A DNA stretch of 39,379 nt from Methanobacteriota archaeon (GCA_002712285.1 PATC01000050.1:1-39379), one strand, 5' to 3'. Positions 8,789 through 18,981 are shown, numbered from the stretch's first letter. Notes: generated by a model not told the origin, from the sequence alone. Numbers and translations are program-made.

Positions 8789-10039
8789 TTATATGTTGGA
8801 GTAGTATTCTCTTGCACCGATTTCTAATGCTTCTATGGCTGCAATCTCGTCGATGGACAGAGTAATTCCATCACGTCGAATAGCATGCCCGTCTACAAAG
8901 ACATCTAGAACACGTCCTCCACTGTAAATCAGATTGGCGAGAAGCCGTCGATCATCACGCCCAGTGGGTCTAAGCCGAACATCGTTCAAATCCCATGTAA
9001 TCCAATCTTGACTTCCCTTGGTTGCGAGTTGCCACGTTTCGACAGGGTCGAGTATTCGTGCATCCCAATGGTCATGACGTTGAATTAGACTGGCTGCTTT
9101 TGCTTCAGCACGCATGTCTAGTGAGTTGTTACTGGCTGCTCCATCAGTTCCGAGACGGACATCTACGTTTGCTTCCTTCATCGCTGGGTAAGACATCGTG
9201 CCACCGCAGGCGAGTTTCTGATTACTGATTGGACAATGTACAGCATGACATTTCTTCTCGGCGAGAATTCTCATTTCTTTCTTGGTAACCCAGCCGCAGT
9301 GTGCACATACAGTGCCTTCCTCTAGGAATCCAATGGAATCCAGATATTCCACGGGATACATACCATGTTCAGAATGACAGTTTGCAACTTCTTGCCTAGT
9401 TTCGCTAGTGTGTATGTGCACCGGTGCTGAGTATCTGCGTCCAAGTTCTGCTGCTCGGAGTAGAGTATCTTCAGAACAAGTGTACACAGCGTGAGCAGCT
9501 ATCCCATACCTTACCCTTCCATCTGCTAGAGATTCTCCTGAAAGAAGCCTCTCGAGATTTTTTAGCGCCTCACCACTGTCAGACGATTCTTCAGATGAGG
9601 GAGGCCAATCAGTTGTTGGTCCGCATACGATACCTCGGATCCCACTTTCTTCTATTACTGGAGCGATAGCATCTGGATAGTGGTACATGTCACAAGCGAA
9701 AGTTGTCCCAGTAGCGATTAGTTCAGCAACTGCAGCTCGCGTACCAACCTCAATCAGTTCTTTGGTGACATGCTGTTCGGTGGGAAAAATCGATGCTTGT
9801 AGCCATTCCATCAACGGCAAACCTTCGCCCATACTGCGATTGAGAATCATAGGTAGGTGAGTATGCCAGTTTTGGAATGAACGTGTAATTACACGATTTG
9901 AACCATCGATAGTCTCGATGACATCCTCGTCTCCGTTGCTTTCAGACCATGATCCGTCACTGTGGAGAAGTACATCACCACGATGTATTCTACCAGCCTC
10001 TGTCAAGAGGCGAGTTGAGGTGATACGCCGCGGCTCCAT
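8789..10039 (-). CDS. Amidohydrolase / TRZ-ATZ family deaminase-like (SAH/MTA deaminase-like)
   Basis: 416 aa; FQNWHTHLPMILNRSMGEGLPLMEWL, VHIHTSET, AHCGWV, LGTDGAASNNSLDM: metal-dependent amidohydrolase motifs. Confidence 0.88.
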   Translation of the reverse strand: MEPRRITSTRLLTEAGRIHRGDVLLHSDGSWSESNGDEDVIETIDGSNRVITRSFQNWHTHLPMILNRSMGEGLPLMEWLQASIFPTEQHVTKELIEVGTRAAVAELIATGTTFACDMYHYPDAIAPVIEESGIRGIVCGPTTDWPPSSEESSDSGEALKNLERLLSGESLADGRVRYGIAAHAVYTCSEDTLLRAAELGRRYSAPVHIHTSETRQEVANCHSEHGMYPVEYLDSIGFLEEGTVCAHCGWVTKKEMRILAEKKCHAVHCPISNQKLACGGTMSYPAMKEANVDVRLGTDGAASNNSLDMRAEAKAASLIQRHDHWDARILDPVETWQLATKGSQDWITWDLNDVRLRPTGRDDRRLLANLIYSGGRVLDVFVDGHAIRRDGITLSIDEIAAIEALEIGAREYYSNI

Positions 10040-10077
10040 GACTCAAGGAAGAAACGACCGGACTTGAGTATGTGGTC

Positions 10078-10812
10078 TCAACCAAAGAGATCTCCGGCAA
10101 TATTGAGGGCGCTGGATCCGCCACTGTTGCTAGTTGGTATGAACGGTGCAAGCACATTGGCAAGACCCTGTGCATTCCGGGTCTGAGTATACAATCTACC
10201 TTGGCCCGAGAAGATCATCACAAGGCCTTCTCCGCCTAGAATAGCGGATTTCATGTTGCCTGCTTTTGTGACACGATATTCGAGTCCTTCATCGAAGGCA
10301 ACTACATGGCCAGTGTCAACTGTGATTTCTTGACCGGGCTGGACATCAATCTGTTTGATTGCTCCGTATGAATTGAAGTGTAAAGTCCCCGGGGTCTCTT
10401 CAGTGTAGCATTTGAGAAAGAAAATGGATTCTCCAGAGAAGAGCCCCTTAGCACCCTGAAACTTTGTAGACATTTCCACGTTTGGTGTTGATGCAAGATA
10501 GGCACCTGATTGTAGAAATATAGCTCTGCCAGGTTGTAATTCACTGGTTACGATTGAGCCTGGAGTCCCAGGGGCTATCATTACCCAGCCACCCTGAGGT
10601 CCGCCTGTGAAGTAGTTCTGGAAAATCGATTCACCTCCCAATACCTTTCTCTTTAGTGCCTTGAAGAAGCCACCTGACTTCGTCTCCATTTCGACTCCTG
10701 CCATCGAGACCATGGCACCTGATTCGGCACGAATTGTTTCGCCAGGGTTTACAGCTACTGTAAGTAGTGCAAATTCCGGATCGAATTCTATGTGATTCTG
10801 CATTTCTTTCAC
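10078..10812 (-). CDS. AIM24 / TIGR00266 family protein (paralog 1)
   Basis: QNHIEFDPEFALLTVAVNPGETIRAESGAMVSMAGVEMETKSGGFFKALKR...GGESIF...GGEGLVM; alternative start at 10803. Confidence 0.88.
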   Translation of the reverse strand: MKEMQNHIEFDPEFALLTVAVNPGETIRAESGAMVSMAGVEMETKSGGFFKALKRKVLGGESIFQNYFTGGPQGGWVMIAPGTPGSIVTSELQPGRAIFLQSGAYLASTPNVEMSTKFQGAKGLFSGESIFFLKCYTEETPGTLHFNSYGAIKQIDVQPGQEITVDTGHVVAFDEGLEYRVTKAGNMKSAILGGEGLVMIFSGQGRLYTQTRNAQGLANVLAPFIPTSNSGGSSALNIAGDLFG

Positions 10813-10823
10813 CCAGAAAATAT

Positions 10824-11513
10824 TCAGTTACCACGGGATGGAAGGAAGGGGATTAATTTGGAAGCAAGACTTCCTACATTTCTTGTTTGAATCCATACAC
10901 TCCCTTGACCCGAAAAGTGCATTACGAGACCTTCTCCACCTAGGAAGAGTGACTTCATACCGCCGACTTTACCAATTTCGTAAGTCACTGTATCATCGAA
11001 AGCAACTACATGTCCTGTATCCACTGTAATGACTTGACCGGGTTGAATTGGGATTTCTTTGACAGCTCCGAAGGAATTGAACCAAGCACGCCCAGGTTGC
11101 CCATCTTCTGTAAATGCACGAATGAAGAAGACTGATTCGCCAGAGAACATGCCCTTGAATCCCTGAAACTTTGTATCAGTCTGTACATTTGGTGTAGAGG
11201 CGAGGTATGAACCGCCTTGAATGAAAACTTGACGTCCAGGTTGAATATCACGGTGCTTGATATCTCCAGGTGCGCCTGGAGCGAGGCTAATCCAGCCGCC
11301 CTGGGCACCAGCTGTGAAAGTGTTGAGGAAGAAGGATTCACCACCCAATGCCATTTTCTTGAGTCCCTTGAGAAAACCACCGCTTGATTTGGTCTGCATT
11401 TGCATTCCTGCCATAGAGACCATTGCTCCAGGTTCAACATTTACAGCTTCACCCGGTGAGCAGGCGAGTGTAAGCAGAGTGTAGGACGGATCGAATTCAA
11501 TGTGTTCTTGCAT
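10824..11513 (-). CDS. AIM24 / TIGR00266 family protein (paralog 2)
   Basis: MQEHIEFDPSYTLLTLACSPGEAVNVEPGAMVSMAGMQMQTKSSGGFLKGLKK...; tandem paralog of 10078-10812. Confidence 0.88.
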   Translation of the reverse strand: MQEHIEFDPSYTLLTLACSPGEAVNVEPGAMVSMAGMQMQTKSSGGFLKGLKKMALGGESFFLNTFTAGAQGGWISLAPGAPGDIKHRDIQPGRQVFIQGGSYLASTPNVQTDTKFQGFKGMFSGESVFFIRAFTEDGQPGRAWFNSFGAVKEIPIQPGQVITVDTGHVVAFDDTVTYEIGKVGGMKSLFLGGEGLVMHFSGQGSVWIQTRNVGSLASKLIPFLPSRGN

Positions 11514-11591
11514 AGTTCGTCGATAATTTCCTTGGTTATATCGGTTGGGACTGTGGTTCTTGTTGAAATGGGACAGTTACTACGGTGGTGC

Positions 11592-12491
11592 ATGGACGGT
11601 CGCGACCCCTATCAGGTTCTAGGCGTAGATCGGTCAGCTTCAGATGCTGAAATTAAGCGAGCATTTCGCCGTCTTGCGAGGCAACATCATCCTGATCGTA
11701 ATCCAGGTGACCCAGCAGCTGAGGAGCGATTCAAGTCCATCCAATCCGCCTATGATTCCATAGGTTCTCCACACAAACGTAGGGAACACGATCAGGCCGA
11801 GCAATTTGCTCGTTTCACTGGAGGAGGACCGGGCCCGAGTGGTCTTGATGATCTGCTCCGCGAGATGATGCGTGGAGGTAGAACGCAGGATGTACCTAGA
11901 GAATCTCCGAAACGAGGTATAGACATTGAACTAGGCATCGATGTGACCTCATCATTAGCAGAGTCCGGAGGTAAAGTTCCGTTCGAACTTAGTCGTCTCC
12001 GTCGTTGTAAGAGATGTGATGGCAATACATTCCGTACTGGTTCTAGTTGCCCGGTATGCAACGGTCGAGGCGTCCATCGCCGCGAGAGTACTGTCACTGT
12101 GACAATTCCGAAGAAAGTTGCTCATGGGCACCGTCTTAGATTACGTGGTTTGGGTAATGAGCACCCGACTGGCGCACCTGGTGATCTAATCTTAGTAGTT
12201 CGAATTGATCCCGGAGAGAATAGAAGATGGGAATCAGAACGTTTGATTCAAACGTTACTTGTTCCTTACACGGCTATGTTACTAGGGGGTAATGTAGAAT
12301 TCAATACTCCATCAGGACGTACCATACGTATGCAAATTGATGCAGGTAGTCAACCTGGGGATAGACGAAGGATTCCAGGAGAAGGGTGGCAAGGGGGTCC
12401 TCTAGACCTTGAACTAGCGATTGAAGATGTAGGTGAACTAACGCCAGAGATGATCGAAGTCCTCGAGAGACTTCGTTCATTGGGATTGTAA
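11592..12491 (+). CDS. DnaJ-like J-domain chaperone with reduced zinc-finger region
   Basis: MDGRDPYQVLGVDRSASDAEIKRAFRRLARQHHPDRNPGD (HPD motif); two cysteine pairs only (CKRCDG, CPVCNGRG); C-terminal domain RLRGLGNEHPTGAPGDLILVV. ORF open to 11502 but that would overlap the divergent gene. Confidence 0.88.
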   Translation: MDGRDPYQVLGVDRSASDAEIKRAFRRLARQHHPDRNPGDPAAEERFKSIQSAYDSIGSPHKRREHDQAEQFARFTGGGPGPSGLDDLLREMMRGGRTQDVPRESPKRGIDIELGIDVTSSLAESGGKVPFELSRLRRCKRCDGNTFRTGSSCPVCNGRGVHRRESTVTVTIPKKVAHGHRLRLRGLGNEHPTGAPGDLILVVRIDPGENRRWESERLIQTLLVPYTAMLLGGNVEFNTPSGRTIRMQIDAGSQPGDRRRIPGEGWQGGPLDLELAIEDVGELTPEMIEVLERLRSLGL

Positions 12492-12566
12492 ATTTCCTAC
12501 ATATTGCCTGTTTTTTGTCATGGCCTTCTAACGAGTATTCATCTATGCGAAAATCGTAATTGAGTC

Positions 12567-15500
12567 ATGTCAGGATTTTCGGCCTTTGCCGAATCCTTGT
12601 TTGAACGTCGTCGCATGGCTCATTTTGTCATTGGTCTGATGACGTTACTTGTCCTACCTGGGCTGCCAGTTAGTCTCACTCCTGCAGACATCGAATCGTA
12701 CGACCTTGAATCTCCGGAGTTAGATGCCGCTCGAGTCATCCAAGACGAATTCACAGGCAATGGAGTAATTGTAGGATTCATTTTCACCGTGACTGAATCA
12801 ACTCTAATTCCGGATACAACAGGTCCACTAGATCCTGATACAATGTATGCCTATCCGGGCTTAGCCGAAGGAATATTATCACCAGATGGAGGCATTCTGA
12901 ATCTCACTGTGTTGCAGGAACTCGAACGGAAGGCAAATATCGCTAAGGAGCATGATGTTGCGGATTATTACGGTCCATTAGTTTCGGATATAACCGGGAC
13001 ACCAGTAGATGGCGTTCTATCCCTTCCTGACAACTTTCGCTCATTCATGAATAATGAGACACTTTTGACACAACCTAGCAAAGAAGCGGATGGAATTTTC
13101 ATTGTAGATGTACCACCAAAGACGAATTGGACGGACTGCGGGGAACTTGAATGTCTTACATTTGACGATCCCAACATTACACAGGCTCATATCGATCTTG
13201 CCGCTCATCGAATGGCCAACAACAGCAATGGAGCCTTCTTGCGTTGGCTTTCCAATGATCGAGCATTTATTCCGGATTCAGATTCACCAGTTATCGGCCC
13301 TGTAAACGGGACACTAGATGGTGATGATTGGGTCGGTGCAGAATGGATTCCTGGGCGCTGGTCTGCTGGATCTGCTTGGTTATTAATTCAATATGATCGA
13401 GAGAAAATGCTGGCTAATGGTTGGACTTTCTCATGGGGTGATGCGGAACAAGATTGGGGTTATGCCGTTTCAGGTCTCGGTTTTGAGGCAGATCCACCAG
13501 CACTCAATACTGAATATTGTCTCAATCGAATTGCTGATGGGGCGGATCCATGTTCGACAGAGTGGCTCTATCTCGATCTTGAACGCCTAATTCGAAATGA
13601 AGATCAATTCACATCCACATTACTAATCGGTGAATCGCCAAACGTTGAAGTCAATCGTGAACTCCTCTCAAGTGCTTGGCTCATCGTTCTAATGGGTGTA
13701 GCAATCATGATTCTTCTATGGTTCAGCCTTCGACGCTGGTCCGATGTTGGGATTGTAGGAATTGGTTTGGTGCTGAGCCTTGTTTGGATGCAAGGATCGA
13801 TTGGTCTCCTCATTTTGTTTGGTGAGAGAACCGGATTCGAAGTGATTGAACGGTCTCAATTCTCAAATCTTCTACCGATTCTCATTCTCGCTCTAGGTAT
13901 CGATGACAGTCTTCACGCATTACATCGATACAAGGAGGAGCGTCGACGAGGAGGTAGTTCCGAGACTGCTGCGATGATTTCGCTCAACAGGGTTGGTCGT
14001 GCAATCATGCTGACATCGTTAACCACTGTTGCTGCATTCATGGCGAATATGTTCTCAGGAATTCCAGCTCTCCGCTCCTTTGGCTTAGAAGCTGCTCTTG
14101 GTGTTATGGCGGCCTTTATCCTAACCGGATTGTGGGTTCCATTACTTCGTCTAGATGTAGATCGTTGGCTTCGAGACCGTGGGCGCCTTCAGGCTGAACC
14201 AACTGACCTCATTCGTCTTGTTCCCCAGTCGTGGCTGGCTGCTACAGCTCGTATCTCTGGTGCTTGGGCCCCTGTTGTAGTTCTACTTACCATTCTGATT
14301 ACTGCGATTGCGACTCCTGCAATGATGAATTTAGAGGGTGACTTCCAAGTTGAGGACTTCCTCGATGAGGAATCAGATTTCGCTACCGGTGTTCTACTTG
14401 TGAATGAGAGGTTTGCAGAGGAGGGTGAACCTGCAGAGATACTTGTTGAGGGTGATCTGACCAATCCTGCTGTCTTGTATGCGGTCAAAGAATTGAGATA
14501 CAACATGAATACATTGAGTCCAGAGGATCCAGATCGATTTGCACGTGAACCATCTGGAGCTGTAGAACTTCTTGCAATCGATGAATTGTTGGATTATGCA
14601 CAATTCGCATTGTGGTACAATTCTACCCCATTTGAGACCACAGGATGGAATACTTCGTTACCGGAGAACGGGGTTGACTGTCCTTACAGAGGAAATACTC
14701 AACTATTCGTCAATTTTGAAGATCGAGGCTGTATAACCTACTTCTTTGGACACATGTATCTGCATGGTATTCCTGAGAGTGGGGGATACCCAATGGTTCC
14801 TGCAAGCATTGTATCCAACTTTATTCAGCCAAGTCAGCCACTGAATCCATCTCAACCGTGGTTAGATCAGGAAGGAAATAATGCAACTTTCGATCGAATG
14901 GTTCTCCGTTTTGGTCTACGCCAGCCAGAGCAATTCGATCAAGTTGAATTAGCGATTGAAGAATTACATCGTGATCTGTCCCCGTTACAGAATCTTTCTG
15001 CTACTCCTTTACGGGAGCGTGTGGACAGGGGGACCGCCAATGAATCGTATCCAATTACTTGGACGATTGAGACTGGTTCACCAATAACTCGTTATGTTCA
15101 AGCTTCGCGTATGCAGGAAGAACTCCAAGGATCCTTGGGTCTGGGTGTTCTATTCTGTTTGGTCACTCTATGGTGGGGGTTCCGTAGTCCAGAAAATCGT
15201 GGTGGCTGGGTCCGTGATCTCATTTCTATACAGAATCGCAAGGCTCGAGTTTTAGTTGGTCCGATGAGCATGTTCATGTTTGCAGGTGGACTGATTACCC
15301 TTGGTATCCTATTGGACTCTATCCCAATTGAAGTGGCACTTTCATTGGGTATCTTTGCACTGATTATCGAACCTATATGGGGGAGACAGGCTCTTTCGCT
15401 TGCGCTTCTCACAACAGGTCCTATTCTAATCGTGGTAGTTTGGTTGTACGGTGCAATTGCTTGGTTTGGATATGGTTTGAATATGGTTACAGTTGCTATT

Positions 15501-15833
15501 GCGACTATGTCTCTTGGTGTTGGAATTGATTACGTCATCCATGTAGTCGAACGTTTCAGAGAGGAACGTATCAATGGACTCGATGCTTTACCTGCGCTTT
15601 CGGCAGTAGGTGCAGCTAGTGGAATCGCCTTAGTAGGGTCCGCTCTAAGTGATATCACAGGTTTCATCGTAATATCACGATCTTCAATGGGCTTCTTTGC
15701 AACATTTGGATTATTTAGTGCTCTAATGATCTCCCTATCTCTCATTGCTTCACTTATTCTTGCTCCTGCAGCCCTACGTATCGTGGATTACCTCGCTTTC
15801 ACACAATCTGACGAAGGATTGGAATCGGAATAG
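12567..15833 (+). CDS. RND superfamily / MMPL-type transporter
   Basis: 1088 aa; two TM modules with ILALGIDDSLHALHRYKEERRRGGS and LGVGIDYVIHVVERFREERING motifs and large extracytoplasmic loops. Confidence 0.88.
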   Translation: MSGFSAFAESLFERRRMAHFVIGLMTLLVLPGLPVSLTPADIESYDLESPELDAARVIQDEFTGNGVIVGFIFTVTESTLIPDTTGPLDPDTMYAYPGLAEGILSPDGGILNLTVLQELERKANIAKEHDVADYYGPLVSDITGTPVDGVLSLPDNFRSFMNNETLLTQPSKEADGIFIVDVPPKTNWTDCGELECLTFDDPNITQAHIDLAAHRMANNSNGAFLRWLSNDRAFIPDSDSPVIGPVNGTLDGDDWVGAEWIPGRWSAGSAWLLIQYDREKMLANGWTFSWGDAEQDWGYAVSGLGFEADPPALNTEYCLNRIADGADPCSTEWLYLDLERLIRNEDQFTSTLLIGESPNVEVNRELLSSAWLIVLMGVAIMILLWFSLRRWSDVGIVGIGLVLSLVWMQGSIGLLILFGERTGFEVIERSQFSNLLPILILALGIDDSLHALHRYKEERRRGGSSETAAMISLNRVGRAIMLTSLTTVAAFMANMFSGIPALRSFGLEAALGVMAAFILTGLWVPLLRLDVDRWLRDRGRLQAEPTDLIRLVPQSWLAATARISGAWAPVVVLLTILITAIATPAMMNLEGDFQVEDFLDEESDFATGVLLVNERFAEEGEPAEILVEGDLTNPAVLYAVKELRYNMNTLSPEDPDRFAREPSGAVELLAIDELLDYAQFALWYNSTPFETTGWNTSLPENGVDCPYRGNTQLFVNFEDRGCITYFFGHMYLHGIPESGGYPMVPASIVSNFIQPSQPLNPSQPWLDQEGNNATFDRMVLRFGLRQPEQFDQVELAIEELHRDLSPLQNLSATPLRERVDRGTANESYPITWTIETGSPITRYVQASRMQEELQGSLGLGVLFCLVTLWWGFRSPENRGGWVRDLISIQNRKARVLVGPMSMFMFAGGLITLGILLDSIPIEVALSLGIFALIIEPIWGRQALSLALLTTGPILIVVVWLYGAIAWFGYGLNMVTVAIATMSLGVGIDYVIHVVERFREERINGLDALPALSAVGAASGIALVGSALSDITGFIVISRSSMGFFATFGLFSALMISLSLIASLILAPAALRIVDYLAFTQSDEGLESE

Positions 15834-15847
15834 GTGGTGCATTAGGT

Positions 15848-16168
15848 ATGGCAGATCGATTGAAGGAAATCGAACGTTCAGACGAATCTATCATTCTACG
15901 ATATGCCGATGGAGATCAGTTTACCCTTGCTTACCACGAACTACGTGCATGGTGTCCGTGTGCTAAGTGTGGTCCTCGTTGGAAAGACCCACATAGAAGA
16001 CTTGGGCTCGCCGAGGAAGTAAAACGTCTCCGAGTTGAGATGCCAAAGGCTGAACCAGTTGGACGTTATGCCGTTCGCTTCCAATGGACGAGTGGCTGCT
16101 CTAGTGGGTTATGGTCTTTTGAGCACATAACGAACATTGCACTTGGCAGATTAGATATCGACTACTGA
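15848..16168 (+). CDS. DUF971 (gamma-butyrobetaine hydroxylase-like N-terminal) domain protein
   Basis: SIILRYADGDQFTLAYHELRAWCPCAKCGPRW...EPVGRYAVRFQWTSGCSSGLWSFEHI. Confidence 0.82.
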   Translation: MADRLKEIERSDESIILRYADGDQFTLAYHELRAWCPCAKCGPRWKDPHRRLGLAEEVKRLRVEMPKAEPVGRYAVRFQWTSGCSSGLWSFEHITNIALGRLDIDY

Positions 16169-16245
16169 AGGAAGCCTCAAATCACAGAATACCTACGCTT
16201 TGACTATCCACCTTGCGGGTCCACCCGTAGTGCGGAGGCGATTTG

Positions 16246-17658
16246 ATGACTGATGACGACCAGGATGAATGGCTTGACTATGCTTCAGCAGGTTACGGCG
16301 GAGCCATCGATCCATGGGAAGATTTGGTACCTATTGACGAATCAGAAGAATCCGACATAGAACTTGATGACGAGGATGATTTCGAGGATGATACTCCATC
16401 GCTTCGTGATATGGAAGCACCACCGTGCCCTGCTCCTATGGGAATTCGTCACATAATCCGTCTCGGCTCTTGTGATCATTGTCTTGCTAGAATTGGCGGT
16501 CGTTTGAACGAAGGAGGACTTTCTACACATGAACATGGGGCTCGCATACGAGCTGACGCTATCGAGCGTGATTCGATGCTTTCTGAAATCAGTACTGATT
16601 ACTGCCCTTTCTGTGAGGATCTCTTCGACGATATTCAGAACATTGTAGTACGAATTTTACGTGAGACAGAAGGTGTAGAATTCAATTCTCTTCAAATGGG
16701 CTATCACATTAGCAAAGAGTTAGTCGAGGAGGAAGATTACCTTCGGAAGCGATTTGGTGCCCGTGGTGCACCTCCTCTTAAAGCGTCTTTCGCTGCTGCT
16801 GTTGAACTCGCTCTAAAGGAGAAGATGAAGGAAGTAACTCTCGTAAAAGAGGTCCCTGATGTTATGATTTTAGTTGATTCTCTGACCCTTCGTGTGAAGG
16901 CAGAGGTACGCCCTGTTTTCCTTTATGGAAGGTATCGTAAGATGTCTCGCGATGTACCTCAGACTCGTTGGCCTTGTCGTTCCTGTAAGGGACGTAAAGG
17001 TGGCTGTGAATCTTGTGAAATGACTGGTTTGCAGTACCGGCATTCAGTCCAAGATCTCGTCGGCGAACCTATTCGCCAGTCATTGGAGGCAGGTGATACC
17101 AGTTTCCACGGCATGGGCCGCGAGGATATCGATGTCAGATGTTTAGGTCGTGGGCGCCCATTTGTCATTGAAGTGAAGCAACCCAAAAAGCGGACATTGG
17201 ATATTGAAGAATTACTCAAATCGATTGCAGTGGGTGCTGAAGGCCTCGTTGAGGTCGACGAACTTCGGCAATCAACACGTCCGGAGGTAGCACGCATAAA
17301 GGAGACAAAGGCCGAAAAATCCTATCGTATACGATTTGAAATTGAAGGTGATCCGATAGATCAGGATGATGCCGAGCAGAGAATCCTTTCACTTAGTGGT
17401 GCAATGCTCGAACAGAGAACACCAAAGCGTGTTGCACATCGTCGTTCAGACCTCGTCCGTAAACGTGAACTTGTTTCAATTGAGAATGTAGTTGTTGAAG
17501 ACAAAGAGATTCAGTTTGATGTCCGTTGTCAAACTGGTACGTATGTCAAAGAAATGGTTCATTCGGACGATGGACGAACCACGCCATCCGTAGCTGAAGT
17601 ACTTGAGCGAGCATGCGAAGTGCTTTGGTTAGATGTTCTCGAAATCCATGCAGAGTGA
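16246..17658 (+). CDS. pus10: tRNA pseudouridine synthase Pus10
   Basis: Pus10-like cysteine pairs CDHCL/CPFCEDLF, ...GREDIDVRCLGRGRPFVIEVKQPKKR...QTGTYVKEMVHSDDGRTTPSVAEVL; immediately upstream of L21e. Confidence 0.92.
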   Translation: MTDDDQDEWLDYASAGYGGAIDPWEDLVPIDESEESDIELDDEDDFEDDTPSLRDMEAPPCPAPMGIRHIIRLGSCDHCLARIGGRLNEGGLSTHEHGARIRADAIERDSMLSEISTDYCPFCEDLFDDIQNIVVRILRETEGVEFNSLQMGYHISKELVEEEDYLRKRFGARGAPPLKASFAAAVELALKEKMKEVTLVKEVPDVMILVDSLTLRVKAEVRPVFLYGRYRKMSRDVPQTRWPCRSCKGRKGGCESCEMTGLQYRHSVQDLVGEPIRQSLEAGDTSFHGMGREDIDVRCLGRGRPFVIEVKQPKKRTLDIEELLKSIAVGAEGLVEVDELRQSTRPEVARIKETKAEKSYRIRFEIEGDPIDQDDAEQRILSLSGAMLEQRTPKRVAHRRSDLVRKRELVSIENVVVEDKEIQFDVRCQTGTYVKEMVHSDDGRTTPSVAEVLERACEVLWLDVLEIHAE

Positions 17659-17746
17659 GCGTATGTCCGTTGAAGGAACCATTTACGTTGTGCGACGGAC
17701 TTAAGAATGCGGCATCGGTCGCCCGAATCCCTGAGGAGGCTTTGCC

Positions 17747-18037
17747 ATGCGTCGAACACACGGAACCCGCCAAGGTACTCGCCGTATTCTGAAGCGTTCC
17801 AAGAGTGAGCGTGGTCGCGTCAATATCAGCCGTATCATGCATCCATACGCTGAAGGTGATCGTGTTTCCATCGTTCTCGATGGTGGTCAGCAGAGTGGTA
17901 TGCCGCATCGCCGCTTCCAAGGGATGACCGGCACGATTGTTGCAAAACAAGGCCGTGCATATGTTGTTGAGTTTACAGACAAGAACAAGAGAAAGTCGGT
18001 CATCGCTCGACCCGAGCACCTACGCCCAACGGAATGA
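17747..18037 (+). CDS. rpl21e: 50S ribosomal protein L21e
   Basis: MRRTHGTRQGTRRILKRSKSERGRVNISRIMHPYAEGDRVSIVLDGGQQSGMPHRRFQGMTGTIVAKQGRAYVVEF. Confidence 0.95.
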   Translation: MRRTHGTRQGTRRILKRSKSERGRVNISRIMHPYAEGDRVSIVLDGGQQSGMPHRRFQGMTGTIVAKQGRAYVVEFTDKNKRKSVIARPEHLRPTE

Positions 18038-18043
18038 TTTGCT

Positions 18044-18394
18044 ATGTCGGAAAAGAAATACATCGATTTCGCTACTGTACGCGACCTTCTTCAGGCTGCG
18101 AACGATTCACGCGAAGAACAATCTCGTGAGCAGCAGATGGCGATGGAGCATGCAGAGTGGGCAGCAAGTAATAACCGTGGAGGTAGTGCAACCTCATCTA
18201 AGGTCCATGGCCAACTCCATGAAGCGCTCGGTGATGTTGATAGTATCGCAGACAACGATTTCATCCGTTCTAAGATTGCAGAGATTCGTCCGCAGACCCC
18301 TGCGGAGATTCGTGTAATCGTAGCTCCATTCAGGATTCAAGTCAGTGAATCCGAGATTGAGCAAATCATTACACACGTGAAGCAGACGATTTGA
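18044..18394 (+). CDS. rpoF: DNA-directed RNA polymerase subunit F (Rpo4/RpoF)
   Basis: MSEKKYIDFATVRDLLQAA...RPQTPAEIRVIVAPFRIQVSESEIEQIITHVKQTI; conserved position after L21e. Confidence 0.88.
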   Translation: MSEKKYIDFATVRDLLQAANDSREEQSREQQMAMEHAEWAASNNRGGSATSSKVHGQLHEALGDVDSIADNDFIRSKIAEIRPQTPAEIRVIVAPFRIQVSESEIEQIITHVKQTI

Positions 18395-18450
18395 TCGTGT
18401 TTCTTAGCACAACACACTTGAGTTGGAACTGCATTGGAGGCCCGAGGAAC

Positions 18451-18981
18451 ATGCAATCTACACCGGGCGGTCCCGATTTGAGCGGGGAATGGGTCATCCG
18501 AATAATCGATGAATCTCCCCAGGGTGTTGCCCCTGGTGTAACTCATGCAATTACTGAGAAAGGCCTCTACCTCATTCGCTATCGAGGTGGTAGCTTTGGT
18601 GAAAGAATTACAGTGACAGATGGCGAAGGAATTGTCGGGCTGCTTCGTCACCGTGATTTATCCAGTACGGTACAAGGTGAACTCGTTGGTATTCTCACAG
18701 ATATCATCAAGGAAAATCCTGAGGTTTTCCTAATGTTCTACAACCGTGGCGGCCCCATCAATCGAAAGATGCATGCATTTCAACTGCTCACAGGAGTTGG
18801 CCCTTCTAAGGCTCAGGACATGGTGAAGAAACGTGGTCGAGCGGGTTGGTCAGACTTCAAATCTATTGATGAAGCTGCAGGTTTTGATACTGCAGAAGCA
18901 CTTGCAATCCGCCTTAACGAAGAGCTTGGTGATCCGGGCATGCTTCCAAATATTCTCAACATGCTCATCCGGGCTGGGTGA
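18451..18981 (+). CDS. DUF655 family (HhH-containing) protein
   Basis: Ends ...MHAFQLLTGVGPSKAQDMVKKRGRAGWSDFKSIDEA (helix-hairpin-helix); conserved between rpoF and ksgA in archaea. Alternative TTG start 18391. Confidence 0.88.
   Translation: MQSTPGGPDLSGEWVIRIIDESPQGVAPGVTHAITEKGLYLIRYRGGSFGERITVTDGEGIVGLLRHRDLSSTVQGELVGILTDIIKENPEVFLMFYNRGGPINRKMHAFQLLTGVGPSKAQDMVKKRGRAGWSDFKSIDEAAGFDTAEALAIRLNEELGDPGMLPNILNMLIRAG

Noticed and set aside
11006-11440. 144-aa minus-strand ORF
   Set aside because: Alternate frame of the AIM24 paralog gene; atypical composition.
16219-16232. CGGGT-cc-ACCCG palindrome before pus10
   Set aside because: Short 5-bp arms with a 2-nt centre; could be an operator but there is no supporting second copy, so not claimed.
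17546-18019. 157-aa minus-strand ORF
   Set aside because: Antisense to the pus10 end and rpl21e; both opposing genes are secure.
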